Assembly: GCA_040905045.1 (NCBI GenBank)
Contig: JBBDSH010000077.1
Span: 1 to 22,742 of the forward strand
Reading direction: 5' to 3'
Length of the DNA stretch: 22,742 nt
Source of the DNA: JBBDSH01 sp040905045
Lineage (GTDB): Bacteria; Pseudomonadota; Gammaproteobacteria; Eutrophobiales; Eutrophobiaceae
Of the stretch, positions 1 through 8,241 are shown in pieces (position 1 is the stretch's first letter; every line of letters starts with the position of its first letter). Under the pieces are notes generated by a model. It did no database searches. It was not told the origin of the DNA and was given only the letters and a program-made list of their open reading frames with translations. The translations under genes and the position numbers were made by a program.

Positions 1-272
1 GCGATCTGGAAGAATTGATCCCCGGTTTTCTGGAAAACAGAAACAAGGATATTGAGTTGCTGGACAAGGCAGTGGCCGCCGGCGATTTCCAGTCACTGCA
101 ATCCATCGGGCATACTCTCAAAGGAGTCGGGGGCGGTTACGGTTTTGACAGAATGTCCGAAATAGGCGCCGCAATCGAAAATGCCGGGAAAGATGCGGAC
201 CTGGATGCTGCCAGGGGGCAGGTCGATGCCCTGAGGGATTATCTTGCAAGGATTGACGTGGTGTTCGAATAA
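1..272 (+). CDS. HPt (histidine phosphotransfer) domain protein, 5' end cut by window edge
   Basis: The reading frame is open from base 3 to a TAA at 270-272, so the true start lies upstream; the internal TTG at 15 is not a convincing start. The visible 89 residues form a helical HPt domain with the phosphorylatable histidine in SIGHTLKGVGGGYGF. HPt domains relay phosphate between receiver domains. The next gene is a hybrid kinase with two receivers and no HPt of its own, so this protein is its natural phosphorelay partner. It could instead be the C-terminal end of a larger hybrid kinase, which cannot be decided here. Confidence 0.8.
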   Translation, partial: DLEELIPGFLENRNKDIELLDKAVAAGDFQSLQSIGHTLKGVGGGYGFDRMSEIGAAIENAGKDADLDAARGQVDALRDYLARIDVVFE

Positions 273-282
273 TCTGCCGGCA

Positions 283-2805
283 ATGTTTCCTACCAGTAAA
301 AAGCCGTCCGGTTCGCCCAGGTGGTTTGTTTATTTCGTGATCATTGTCATGGGCGCGGCTTTTACCATGACCCTGGTAACAATTGCCTGGAATAATGCCC
401 TGGAAAGGGCGGAGCGTGATTTTTCCCTGGCATCACAGACGTTAAAGGACAATGTGAACCGCAGCATAAGCATCGGGCATAATACCATAAACAGTCTGTC
501 GGCCTTTTTCTCGGCCAACCCGGATATAACCGCCGAACAACTTGAAATCATCGGTTCTTCCCTGTTTTCGGAATATCCATACTTTCAGGGTATTGTCTAC
601 TGTGAGATTGCCGGCGCTGTAAATGCCCCAAACAAAACCATCTCCCTGCGCCATCAGACCGGTAGTGACGAAAGCGGGCTTTTGAATTCCTGTGACGATA
701 TTTTTCCGGAACAATATGCCGACGGCATCTTCTCTGCCGTGATGCATAACGATAGTGTCCGTACTGTCGCCAATCCGGAGAGTCAAAACGGCGGGAAAAA
801 TTTATGGATATTGAAGAGAGTCACCGATGGCTTGTCCCGGGAAAGCATTTCCGGTTTTGTCGCGGTTTCGGTGGATATTTATTCATTGCTTGGCGGCGAA
901 CCCTCGAATACGGATCTGTCCATCACGTTACTCAATGATTCCGCCTCTCTCGGAGGCAGGCAGCTTCTTTACAGACAGGTTGACAAGGAAGGTGCAGGAT
1001 GGACTGCCGCGCGGCTCAATGAAGATTCTATTGCACAGTATCCGGCCTATTCGCTCAGACTCAGCATCAACAAGGCGGTACGCTTTGCCGATGTGGACAA
1101 GGAACTGGTCTATAATTCACTTTTTATCGGACTTGGCGTAACTATATTGATGATCGCCCTGGTCAGGGCCAGGGACAAGCAGGAACAGCAACTGCGTGAA
1201 AGGAATATTGTTATTGAAAAACAGGTTGAAGAACAAACCAGGGAGCTGGCAAAGGCCAGGGACAAGGCCCTGGATGCATCCCAGGTGAAATCGGAATTCC
1301 TCGCCAGTATGAGCCATGAAATACGAACGCCGTTGAATGCCATAATCGGCATGTCGGAACTGCTGTCGGAAACGCCCTTGAACAATGAGCAAAAAAAATA
1401 TACGGATGTATTCAGAAAGGCGGGAGACACGCTTTTAAGCCTGGTTAACGATATTCTTGATCTGTCAAAAATCGAGGCCGGTCAGCTTGAACTGGAGAGG
1501 ATTGAATTTGATTTCGTCGATGTTCTGGAAGAGTCGCTGGAAATATACGCCCTCAAGGCGGCTGAAAAGAATATTGAACTCTGTTGCGAGATCGATCCGG
1601 CGCTTGGGCGTTATCGCATCGGCGATCCGTCCAGACTCCGTCAGATCGTGCTTAATCTCATCAGTAATGCCCTCAAGTTCACCGATGAAGGAGAGATTGT
1701 CGTCAAGGCAGAGCCTGCGTCGGGAGATAATGCCGGGGATCATATTCATATCACTGTATCCGACACGGGTATCGGCATACCCGGCGAAAAACTGCAGACT
1801 ATTTTCGAGAGTTTTTCCCAGGTGGACTCATCGACAACCAGGAAGTACGGCGGTACCGGGCTGGGATTGTCAATTTGCAAAAGTCTGGTGGATCTTATGG
1901 ATGGTGATATCTGGGTTGATAGTGAACCGGAAAAAGGCAGCCGTTTTCAGTTCACGGCGAGATTGCCGCTGGCGGAACATGCGGACGATACGGGTTCGGA
2001 TTACGATATCCGGGGCAAACGAATACTGGTCGTTGATGACAGTTCGACAATCAGGCGAATAATAGTTGATCTGCTGGAGTTTGCCGGGGCGGAGACCGGC
2101 CGGTCCGGCAGCGGTGCCGATGCCTTGCGCATGCTGGGAGAACAGGATAATTACGATCTGGTTCTCGTGGATTATCACATGCCGGATATGAACGGCCTGG
2201 AATTGAGCCGCAAGATCAAGGCAGACCATCCAGCAATACCGATATTCCTTATGGTGGACGGGGTCGAATTAAACAAGTCGGTAAAAGGCGCGGACGGCCA
2301 TAATCATGACGGCTATCTTGTAAAACCGATAAAGCAGAAGGATTTGTACCGGCAGATATCGGATCTCTTTTCCGGACCGGAAAAGAAGGCTGCACAGGAC
2401 GTCTCCCCGGACATGGAGTCACGGGAGCGGCCGTTACGGCTGCTTCTGGTCGATGATAATTCCGATAACCGCTTGCTGATAAAGGCTTATCTGAAAAAGC
2501 TTCCCTATAATCTCGATGAAGCGGAAAACGGCGAACAAGCCGTACAGAAATTCCGCGATTCGGAATACGATATCGTTCTGATGGATGTGCAAATGCCTGT
2601 CATGGACGGCAGGGAGGCAACCAGGAACATCCGGGCATGGGAAAGTGAAACGGGCAAAAAACCGACCCCGATAATCGCATTGACCGCGCATGCGATACAG
2701 GAAGAGATTGACGAGTGTCTGCGGGCCGGCTGCGATGCCCACCTGGGCAAACCGGTGAAGAAAGCCGTATTGATCGAGGCGATACGACAAGCGACGAGCC
2801 ACTAG
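283..2805 (+). CDS. Membrane hybrid sensor histidine kinase with two receiver domains
   Basis: An 840-residue protein. Order: membrane helix at about 14-35, a periplasmic sensor region of about 240 residues that looks CHASE-like, second helix at about 277-294, coiled coil, HisKA with SHEIRTPL (His345), HATPase with N box LNLISNALKF and DTGIGIP/GGTGLGLS, then two receivers. Receiver 1 has VVDD and acceptor Asp630 (VLVDYHMPDMNG); receiver 2 has LVDD and Asp768 (VLMDVQMPVMDG) with Lys823. Receiver 1 lacks the usual Thr/Ser after its fourth strand (FLMVDG), so its signalling may be altered. The ATG at 283 is chosen because it directly precedes the membrane helix; an in-frame TTG at 244 would overlap the HPt gene. 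No strong ribosome-binding site is seen. The architecture is BarA-like but the HPt is separate. The signal sensed is unknown. Confidence 0.93.
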   Translation: MFPTSKKPSGSPRWFVYFVIIVMGAAFTMTLVTIAWNNALERAERDFSLASQTLKDNVNRSISIGHNTINSLSAFFSANPDITAEQLEIIGSSLFSEYPYFQGIVYCEIAGAVNAPNKTISLRHQTGSDESGLLNSCDDIFPEQYADGIFSAVMHNDSVRTVANPESQNGGKNLWILKRVTDGLSRESISGFVAVSVDIYSLLGGEPSNTDLSITLLNDSASLGGRQLLYRQVDKEGAGWTAARLNEDSIAQYPAYSLRLSINKAVRFADVDKELVYNSLFIGLGVTILMIALVRARDKQEQQLRERNIVIEKQVEEQTRELAKARDKALDASQVKSEFLASMSHEIRTPLNAIIGMSELLSETPLNNEQKKYTDVFRKAGDTLLSLVNDILDLSKIEAGQLELERIEFDFVDVLEESLEIYALKAAEKNIELCCEIDPALGRYRIGDPSRLRQIVLNLISNALKFTDEGEIVVKAEPASGDNAGDHIHITVSDTGIGIPGEKLQTIFESFSQVDSSTTRKYGGTGLGLSICKSLVDLMDGDIWVDSEPEKGSRFQFTARLPLAEHADDTGSDYDIRGKRILVVDDSSTIRRIIVDLLEFAGAETGRSGSGADALRMLGEQDNYDLVLVDYHMPDMNGLELSRKIKADHPAIPIFLMVDGVELNKSVKGADGHNHDGYLVKPIKQKDLYRQISDLFSGPEKKAAQDVSPDMESRERPLRLLLVDDNSDNRLLIKAYLKKLPYNLDEAENGEQAVQKFRDSEYDIVLMDVQMPVMDGREATRNIRAWESETGKKPTPIIALTAHAIQEEIDECLRAGCDAHLGKPVKKAVLIEAIRQATSH

Positions 2806-2867
2806 CCACTAGCCACTAGCCACGAGCCACGAGCCACCAGTATCTCTTGGCTAGTAGTTAATGGCTT
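2794..2867. repeat. Heptamer array (ACKAGCC type) overlapping the kinase stop, with short inverted arm
   Basis: Units of 7 bp run from 2794 to 2840: ACGAGCC, three ACTAGCC, two ACGAGCC, then ACCAG. The last codons and TAG stop of the kinase (2803-2805) lie inside the array. A degenerate inverted arm (TGGCTAG TAGTTAA TGGCT, 2848-2866) follows a short loop, so the RNA could fold into a hairpin. It belongs to the same family as the array at 20487-20709. Confidence 0.85.
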
Positions 2868-3446
2868 TTATGTCAGCAGGGACTGTACTGATTTGAACTG
2901 CTCATGTTTCGCGTCCTTGATCCATTCAAACATGATGGATTCCGCATCACTGATAACAATGCCGGTCCGGCGCATGCGTATCAATGCGGTTTCGTAACTC
3001 TCGCGTTGCCGGGAACAAACCGCATCGGCGATAACAAATACCTCATAACCCCGGCTGAACAGATCCATGGCCGTTTGCAGGATGCAGACGTGAGCCTCCA
3101 TGCCGGCAATGAGCACCTGTTTACGGCCGGAGTTTTCCAGATCGGACATGAATCCTTCCGCTCCGACCGCGGAGAAGGACGTTTTTTCGTACATCCTGGT
3201 GGATTCCGGAAGCATTTTCAGAATTTCGGGCTCCGTACTCCCCAGTCCCTTCGGGTATTGTTCCGTCGCCATAACGGGAATATTGAGCAGTGTTGCGGAC
3301 TTCAACAGCAGGCCGGTATTTCGTTGCAGCCGCGCCAGCACTTTTACCGGCATGGCGGCGGTTAACCGTGTCTGTATGTCGACTACGAGCAGCGAAGCGT
3401 CGTTTTCGTTACATAACAGCGTCGGGTTGATTGAAGTTGCAGACAT
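2868..3446 (-). CDS. Isochorismatase-family cysteine hydrolase
   Basis: A 192-residue alpha/beta protein with the family's catalytic set: Asp in LLVVDIQTRL near the N-terminus, Lys in YEKTSFSA, and the nucleophilic Cys in AGMEAHVCIL. The family includes isochorismatases, nicotinamidases and YcaC-type hydrolases of unknown substrate; nothing visible fixes the substrate. The ATG at 3446 is preferred over an upstream GTG at 3458 because AAAGG lies about 11 bases before it. It is separated from tolC by a repeat element, so co-transcription with tolC is uncertain. Confidence 0.88.
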   Translation of the reverse strand: MSATSINPTLLCNENDASLLVVDIQTRLTAAMPVKVLARLQRNTGLLLKSATLLNIPVMATEQYPKGLGSTEPEILKMLPESTRMYEKTSFSAVGAEGFMSDLENSGRKQVLIAGMEAHVCILQTAMDLFSRGYEVFVIADAVCSRQRESYETALIRMRRTGIVISDAESIMFEWIKDAKHEQFKSVQSLLT

Positions 3447-3500
3447 AATGAGTACCACCTTTGTTTTTTGAAGAATCTGTGGGCGTTATCCTGCTCGCCA

Positions 3501-3530
3501 TGCCTGCCCCGGACTTGATCCGGGGATCGC
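3501..3530. repeat. REP-like GC-rich palindrome
   Basis: CCCCGGACTTGATCCGGGG (3507-3525) is a 7-bp perfect stem with a 5-base loop. The 30-base block differs at one position from the reverse complement of 3671-3700. It replaces 3 bases found at the matching place in the copy at 8242-8451. Confidence 0.8.
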
Positions 3531-3670
3531 CAACTCTATGACGGACAGGGTTTATTTACATTAGCCGGAGGCGAAATCGAACCCGGTTTTCAGGGTTTGT
3601 TTATAAAAGGATCTCGCCAAGCGCGCAAAGTTCGCAAAGAGGTAAGAATCCATGAATACTTTGCGTGCTT

Positions 3671-3700
3671 GGCGATCCCCGGAACAAGTCCGGGGCAGGC
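3671..3700. repeat. REP-like GC-rich palindrome, inverted twin
   Basis: CCCCGGAACAAGTCCGGGG (3677-3695), the inverted near-identical partner of 3501-3530. On the minus strand it is flanked by direct CGCCAAGC octamers. The matching place in the element copy at 8242 has one octamer and no palindrome. Confidence 0.8.
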
Positions 3701-3774
3701 TTGGCGAGATCCTCCATTACCTTTCCAGATACCCATAAATTTAGCTGAAGAACCATTTTTTATGAATCCGTGTG

Positions 3775-5112
3775 TCAAGGTGCTAACCACATATTGATCT
3801 GTGCCAGATCTTCGGGCGAGAGAAGGCCGGAGGCGCGTTTCAGCCTCAGGGTATCGACAATGTAATCGTAGCGGGCCCGGGCATAGTTACGCCTGGCCTC
3901 AAACGTTGTTCGTTCCGATGTAACCACATCCACGGCCGTACGGGTGCCGACCTGATAACCGGCTTCCGTGGCCTGCAGGGCCGTTTCGCTGGAAATAACG
4001 GCCTGGTCCAGCGCCTTGATCCGGCTGATGCCGGAAATCACGCCGTGATAGGCCTGGCGGGTCAGCCTGTGTGCCTGCCGGCGCGCCTGTTCCAGGCGTT
4101 CCAGTTGTTCATCCCGCCTGTGCCGGGCTTCCCTGGTTCTTGAAGAGACAAAACCACCCTGGAAAATCGGCATATTGAACTCGACTCCGATGGCTGCTGT
4201 TTCGGTGGTGGTCGAACCAAAACGACCACCGCTGGTTTCCTCACCGACGCGTGTGACCAGATCCAGGGTCGGCAAGTGGCCCGCCTGACGCACATTAACT
4301 TCCTCGCGTGAACGATCCACGGCATTGCGCGCGGCAATGACCTGTAGATTCTTCTGTACGGCAATATCGGTCCAGACCTCAATGTCGGCGGGTTCCGGTG
4401 TGACCAGGGGCATTTCGTCCGACAGTGGTTCCAGGTTGGTAAAGTACTGACCGGCGATCTCACGCAGCGCTTCGCGGGCGTTGTCGATTTCATTTTCCGC
4501 CGCGATCTCGGCGGCCACGGCCCGGTCATAGCCGGCCTGCGCTTCCTGAACGTCGGTGATGGCGGTCAGACCCACTTCAAAACGCTGTTTGGTCTGTTCC
4601 AGTTGCCGGCTCAGGGAACGCTTTTCCGCCTGGGCGAATGCCAGGCTGTCCCTGGCGGCGAGAACATTGAAGTAGGCCTCGGCCACCCGCACCATGAGAT
4701 CCTGCTGGGCGGCGGCCAACTGGGCATCCGCTTCACGGATGCTGCTGTTGGCCTGCTTGACTTGCAAAAAGCGCTCCCAGCGGAATATCGGTTGCCTGAC
4801 GTTGATGTTGTAGCCGCGGGAATTGAATTCAAAATCACCCCCGCCGATAGGCGAATCGCCGCCGACGATAGTTTCCTGATCATTGTAGAAGGAATTGGCA
4901 GTCAGATTGATGGACGGCATCAATTGAGAATAAGCCTGCGGGCGGCTTTCCAGGACCGCGCGCTTGTTGGCGGCAACTTGCTGGAACTGGGGATCGCTGC
5001 GTTCGGCCAGGTTATAGACTTCCATAAGATCCGCCGATACCGCATTCTGCACGGCGATGGTCAGAAACAGAATTGTGTAAATCAAGCGCAGGCTGTGGTT
5101 ATAAGCATTCAT
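3775..5112 (-). CDS. tolC: TolC-family outer-membrane efflux/secretion protein
   Basis: A 445-residue protein with a signal peptide (hydrophobic core about 8-22, likely cleavage after AVSA at 27). The mature start LMEVYNLAERSDPQFQ is typical of TolC, as is the internally duplicated helical layout with long Ala/Gln/Glu-rich helices (for example EADAQLAAAQQDLMVRVAEA). TolC trimers form the outer-membrane duct for tripartite pumps and type I secretion. It follows the rhodanese gene by 24 bases in a pcm - rhodanese - tolC set read on the minus strand. No inner-membrane or adaptor partner is encoded nearby, which fits a shared general-purpose TolC. Its 3' flank is the repeat element at 3490-3755. 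Confidence 0.93.
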   Translation of the reverse strand: MNAYNHSLRLIYTILFLTIAVQNAVSADLMEVYNLAERSDPQFQQVAANKRAVLESRPQAYSQLMPSINLTANSFYNDQETIVGGDSPIGGGDFEFNSRGYNINVRQPIFRWERFLQVKQANSSIREADAQLAAAQQDLMVRVAEAYFNVLAARDSLAFAQAEKRSLSRQLEQTKQRFEVGLTAITDVQEAQAGYDRAVAAEIAAENEIDNAREALREIAGQYFTNLEPLSDEMPLVTPEPADIEVWTDIAVQKNLQVIAARNAVDRSREEVNVRQAGHLPTLDLVTRVGEETSGGRFGSTTTETAAIGVEFNMPIFQGGFVSSRTREARHRRDEQLERLEQARRQAHRLTRQAYHGVISGISRIKALDQAVISSETALQATEAGYQVGTRTAVDVVTSERTTFEARRNYARARYDYIVDTLRLKRASGLLSPEDLAQINMWLAP

Positions 5113-5136
5113 AGATTCTTGTTATAAATTCTTGAT

Positions 5137-5454
5137 TCAGTACTGCGGCATATCGGGATCAATCTGCGACGCCCAGGCGTCGATGCCGCCTTCCAGGTTG
5201 ATGACCTTTTGAAAACCGGATTCCTCCAGATAACCGGCTACCTGCAGGCTGCGCATGCCGTGATGGCAGATAACGACGGTGTTTCTGTCCTTGTCGAGTG
5301 CAGCAATTTCACCGGGGATCTCCGACATGGGGATATTTCTCGAGCCTTGAATACGGCAGAGTTCGAATTCCCATGGCTCACGCACGTCGATCAATGATGG
5401 TTCCCCGCCTCGAGCCAGCAAATCGCTCAGTCCTTCCGCCGTGATGGACTCCAT
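5137..5454 (-). CDS. Single-domain rhodanese-like sulfurtransferase
   Basis: A 105-residue rhodanese domain with LIDVREPWEFELCRIQGSRNIP and the active-site loop VICHHGMRS, whose Cys would carry the persulfide. The length fits one stand-alone domain and no signal peptide is seen, so it is probably cytoplasmic. The sulfur donor and acceptor are unknown. It starts 12 bases after the pcm stop and ends 24 bases before tolC, consistent with one transcript. Confidence 0.92.
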   Translation of the reverse strand: MESITAEGLSDLLARGGEPSLIDVREPWEFELCRIQGSRNIPMSEIPGEIAALDKDRNTVVICHHGMRSLQVAGYLEESGFQKVINLEGGIDAWASQIDPDMPQY

Positions 5455-5466
5455 ATAAAAAGCGTC

Positions 5467-6126
5467 TCAAAATTCAAATGTACTTGTTTTTGCCGCTCCG
5501 ACCAGGGGAGGCAGATCTGTTTCAAACAGGTATTCCCTGCTCCATTCATCGTCGCCAATGCGCGTGATCAGGCAGGCGTCCATGATAGGGGATTCGCCCA
5601 CGATTACAAACAAACGGCCGCCGACCGACAGTTGTTCCTCGTATTCCGGCATCCGGGACGGCACCGAGCCGGTCACCGCGATGACATCGTAGGGCGCTTC
5701 GGAGGGCCAGCCATGCAGCGCATCACCGGTGTAGAGGCGGAGATTATCGATTCCGTGCTGCTTCAGTTTTTCACCGGCCTCACGGCTAAAATCCTCATAA
5801 ATATCAACACTGTGGACAATGCCTCCGGAACGGGCCAGCAGCGCGGTGAAATAACCGCAGCCGGTACCGATTTCCAGGATTGTCTCGCTGTCCTCAATGG
5901 CCAGACTCTGTAAAATGCGCGCCTCCATCTTGGGAGTCATGGTCACCTCGCCGTGGGGCAGGGGGATATTGACGTCGGCCAGGGCCAGTTGCCGGTAGGA
6001 TTGGGGAACGAAATCCTCGCGGTGCAGTTCGCCCAGGAGGCTGAGCACATCCTGATCCAGTACTTCCCAGGGACGGATCTGCTGCTCGATCATATTCATG
6101 CGTGCCTGTTCGTAATTCATTCTCAT
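5467..6126 (-). CDS. pcm: Protein-L-isoaspartate O-methyltransferase family protein
   Basis: A 219-residue class I SAM-dependent methyltransferase with motif I ILEIGTGCGYFTALLA, an acidic residue ending strand 2 (HSVDIYED) and the PCMT-type N-terminus EQQIRPWEVLD...REDFVP. Family members repair isoaspartyl residues. This subgroup lies next to tolC rather than surE, so the repair role is likely but unproven. ATG codons at 6126 and 6120 are both possible starts (MRMNYEQ); the first is used here. It is the first gene of the minus-strand set and is divergent from thiC. Confidence 0.87.
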   Translation of the reverse strand: MRMNYEQARMNMIEQQIRPWEVLDQDVLSLLGELHREDFVPQSYRQLALADVNIPLPHGEVTMTPKMEARILQSLAIEDSETILEIGTGCGYFTALLARSGGIVHSVDIYEDFSREAGEKLKQHGIDNLRLYTGDALHGWPSEAPYDVIAVTGSVPSRMPEYEEQLSVGGRLFVIVGESPIMDACLITRIGDDEWSREYLFETDLPPLVGAAKTSTFEF

Positions 6127-6172
6127 ACCCGTTTCGAATTGTTATCATGTAAACTGAAAACCCGTAACGAGC

Positions 6173-6179
6173 TATTATA
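6173..6179. promoter_or_regulatory. Overlapping -10-like hexamers between divergent pcm and thiC
   Basis: On the minus strand 6179-6174 reads TATAAT, about 48 bases from the pcm start. On the plus strand 6173-6178 reads TATTAT, about 15-20 bases before the riboswitch. No good -35 was found on either strand, so this rests on -10 similarity and position only. Confidence 0.35.
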
Positions 6180-6191
6180 TATCAAACTTAT

Positions 6192-6275
6192 AGAGCTGGG
6201 GGCGCCCTGTTTAATGGGCTGAGAGTGGACCCTTTGAACCTGATCCGGTTAACTGCCGGCGTAGGAAAGCGATAC
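6192..6275 (+). ncRNA. TPP riboswitch (THI element) controlling thiC
   Basis: The conserved core is visible in order: GGGGGCGCCC, GGGCTGAGAG (the CUGAGA pyrimidine-binding bulge), ACCCTTTGAACCTGATCCGG, then AACTGCCGGCGTAGGAAAGC. It binds thiamine pyrophosphate and lowers expression of the gene behind it. About 48 bases separate it from the thiC start, which has a strong AGGAGAGAGG ribosome site (6311-6320). No clear terminator with a T-run lies between, so control by blocking translation initiation is more likely. Confidence 0.95.
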
Positions 6276-6322
6276 ACCTTCATGCCTGCCGACAAGGCGC
6301 TCGTACGCTCAGGAGAGAGGCC

Positions 6323-8200
6323 ATGAGTGCAGTGCCGGAATTTCAGCATGAGCAGGCGAAAGTCGACGCGGAAGCGGTAAAGCCGTTTCCCAATTCCCGC
6401 AAGATTTATGTGCCGGGCAGCCGTGAGGACATCCGCGTTCCCATGCGCGAGATCCGGTGCGAGGATACGGCGTCCTCGTTCGGCAGCGAGAAAAACCCGC
6501 CCATTACCGTGTATGACACCTCCGGGCCGTACACGGACCCCGATGCACGTATCGATATCCGCGAGGGTCTGCCGCCGCTGCGGGAGAACTGGATTGTAGA
6601 ACGCGGTGATACCGGGCGACTGGAGGCCCTGACTTCGGAATACGGGCGCCGGCGGGCGCAGGATCCGGCCCTGGACAGTCTGCGCTTCCAGTTCACCCCC
6701 GCACCCCGCCGCGCCCGGGCCGGGGCCAACGTCACCCAGATGCATTACGCCCGCCGGGGTATTGTCACACCGGAAATGGAATACATTGCCATTCGGGAAA
6801 ACCAGCGTCTCGACGAATACGGCGACTCGCCGCTGCTGCGCCGGCATCCCGGTCATGCCTTCGGTGCCGTCATGCCGGAGCGGGTGACAGCGGAATTCGT
6901 ACGCGATGAGGTGGCCCGCGGACGCGCCATCGTCCCGGCCAATATTAATCACCCCGAGACCGAACCGATGATCATCGGCCGCAATTTTCTGGTCAAGGTC
7001 AATGCCAATATCGGCAATTCCGCCGTCAGTTCGTCCATATCCGAGGAAGTGCAGAAAATGACCTGGGCGACCCGCTGGGGTGCCGACACGGTCATGGACC
7101 TGTCCACCGGCAAGAATATCCACGAAACCCGCGAGTGGATCATCCGCAATTCCCCGGTTCCCATCGGCACCGTGCCCATTTACCAGGCACTGGAGAAAGT
7201 GAACGGCAAGGCCGAGGAACTGACCTGGGAGATATTCCGGGACACGCTCATCGAGCAGGCGGAGCAGGGCGTGGATTATTTCACCATTCATGCCGGCGTG
7301 CGGCTGCCGTACGTGCCGCTGACCGCCAACCGGGTCACCGGCATCGTCTCCCGCGGTGGTTCCATCATGGCCAAGTGGTGCCTGGCCCATCACAAGGAGA
7401 GCTTCCTGTATACGCACTTCGAGGACATTTGCGAGATCATGAAGGCCTACGATGTGGCCTTTTCCCTGGGTGACGGCCTGCGGCCCGGCTCCATCGCCGA
7501 CGCTAACGACGAAGCCCAGTTCGCGGAATTGAAAACCCTGGGCGAACTGACCCGGGTGGCCTGGGAACACGAGGTACAGACTATGATCGAAGGTCCCGGC
7601 CATGTTCCCATGCAGCTCATCCGGGAGAACATGGAGAAGGAACTGGACGATTGCCACGAGGCGCCGTTCTATACCCTGGGGCCGCTGACCACGGATATTG
7701 CCCCCGGTTACGACCACATTACTTCCGCCATCGGCGCCGCCATGATCGGCTGGTACGGCACCGCCATGCTCTGTTACGTCACACCCAAGGAGCACCTTGG
7801 CCTGCCCGACAAGGACGATGTCAAGGAAGGCATTATTACCTACAAGATCGCGGCCCACGCCGCCGATCTCGGTAAAGGGCACCCGGGGGCGCAACTGCGT
7901 GACAACGCCCTGTCCAAGGCCCGTTTCGAGTTCCGCTGGCAGGACCAGTTCAACCTGGGCCTGGATCCGGATCGGGCGCAGGAATTCCACGACCAGACCC
8001 TGCCCAAGGAAGCGCACAAGGTGGCGCATTTCTGTTCCATGTGCGGTCCCAACTTCTGTTCCATGAAGATCACCCAGGATGTACGTGAATACGCGAAAGA
8101 GAAGGGCATCAATAATCTGAACGAGGCCCTGGAAGCCGGCATGGAAGAAAAGGCGGAGCAGTTCCGGCAAGAGGGCGGCAATCTCTATACACCGGAATAA
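6323..8200 (+). CDS. thiC: Phosphomethylpyrimidine synthase ThiC
   Basis: A 625-residue radical-SAM enzyme that converts aminoimidazole ribotide to HMP phosphate in thiamine synthesis. The C-terminal cluster motif CSMCGPNFC (about 571-579, C-x2-C-x4-C) binds the [4Fe-4S] cluster. Other family blocks include ANVTQMHYARRGIVTPEMEY, NIGNSAV, TIHAGVR, EGPGHVP and TTDIAPGYDHI. The length matches proteobacterial ThiC (about 630), with the family's N-terminal domain (RKIYVPGSREDIRVPMREI). The ATG at 6323 follows AGGAGAGAGG. No other thi gene is nearby, so the pathway must be completed elsewhere. Confidence 0.98.
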   Translation: MSAVPEFQHEQAKVDAEAVKPFPNSRKIYVPGSREDIRVPMREIRCEDTASSFGSEKNPPITVYDTSGPYTDPDARIDIREGLPPLRENWIVERGDTGRLEALTSEYGRRRAQDPALDSLRFQFTPAPRRARAGANVTQMHYARRGIVTPEMEYIAIRENQRLDEYGDSPLLRRHPGHAFGAVMPERVTAEFVRDEVARGRAIVPANINHPETEPMIIGRNFLVKVNANIGNSAVSSSISEEVQKMTWATRWGADTVMDLSTGKNIHETREWIIRNSPVPIGTVPIYQALEKVNGKAEELTWEIFRDTLIEQAEQGVDYFTIHAGVRLPYVPLTANRVTGIVSRGGSIMAKWCLAHHKESFLYTHFEDICEIMKAYDVAFSLGDGLRPGSIADANDEAQFAELKTLGELTRVAWEHEVQTMIEGPGHVPMQLIRENMEKELDDCHEAPFYTLGPLTTDIAPGYDHITSAIGAAMIGWYGTAMLCYVTPKEHLGLPDKDDVKEGIITYKIAAHAADLGKGHPGAQLRDNALSKARFEFRWQDQFNLGLDPDRAQEFHDQTLPKEAHKVAHFCSMCGPNFCSMKITQDVREYAKEKGINNLNEALEAGMEEKAEQFRQEGGNLYTPE

Positions 8201-8241
8201 CACTGAAACTCCGGTCAACAGGCAATCCCGGCGGCGCAGGT

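Larger units (their letters stand above)
3490..3755 (-). repeat. Structured intergenic element, copy 1 (downstream of tolC)
   Basis: Read on the minus strand it starts 19 bases after the tolC stop with TGGTTCTTCAGC and ends with CATGGCGAGCAGG. It aligns along its length with 8242-8451 on the plus strand. Shared blocks include GGGTATCTGGAA, ATCTCGCCAAGC, TTACCTCTTTGCGA, CTTTGCGCGCTTGGCGAGAT, CATAGAGTTGGCG and CATGGCGAGCAGG. It is about 55 bp longer than copy 2 because it carries two extra GC-rich palindromes. No ORF is supported here. Confidence 0.85.

Noticed and set aside
6188..8218. A 676-codon open frame antisense to thiC
   Set aside because: It mirrors the thiC codons on the opposite strand and matches no family; thiC is complete and certain. 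A shadow of GC-rich codon use.
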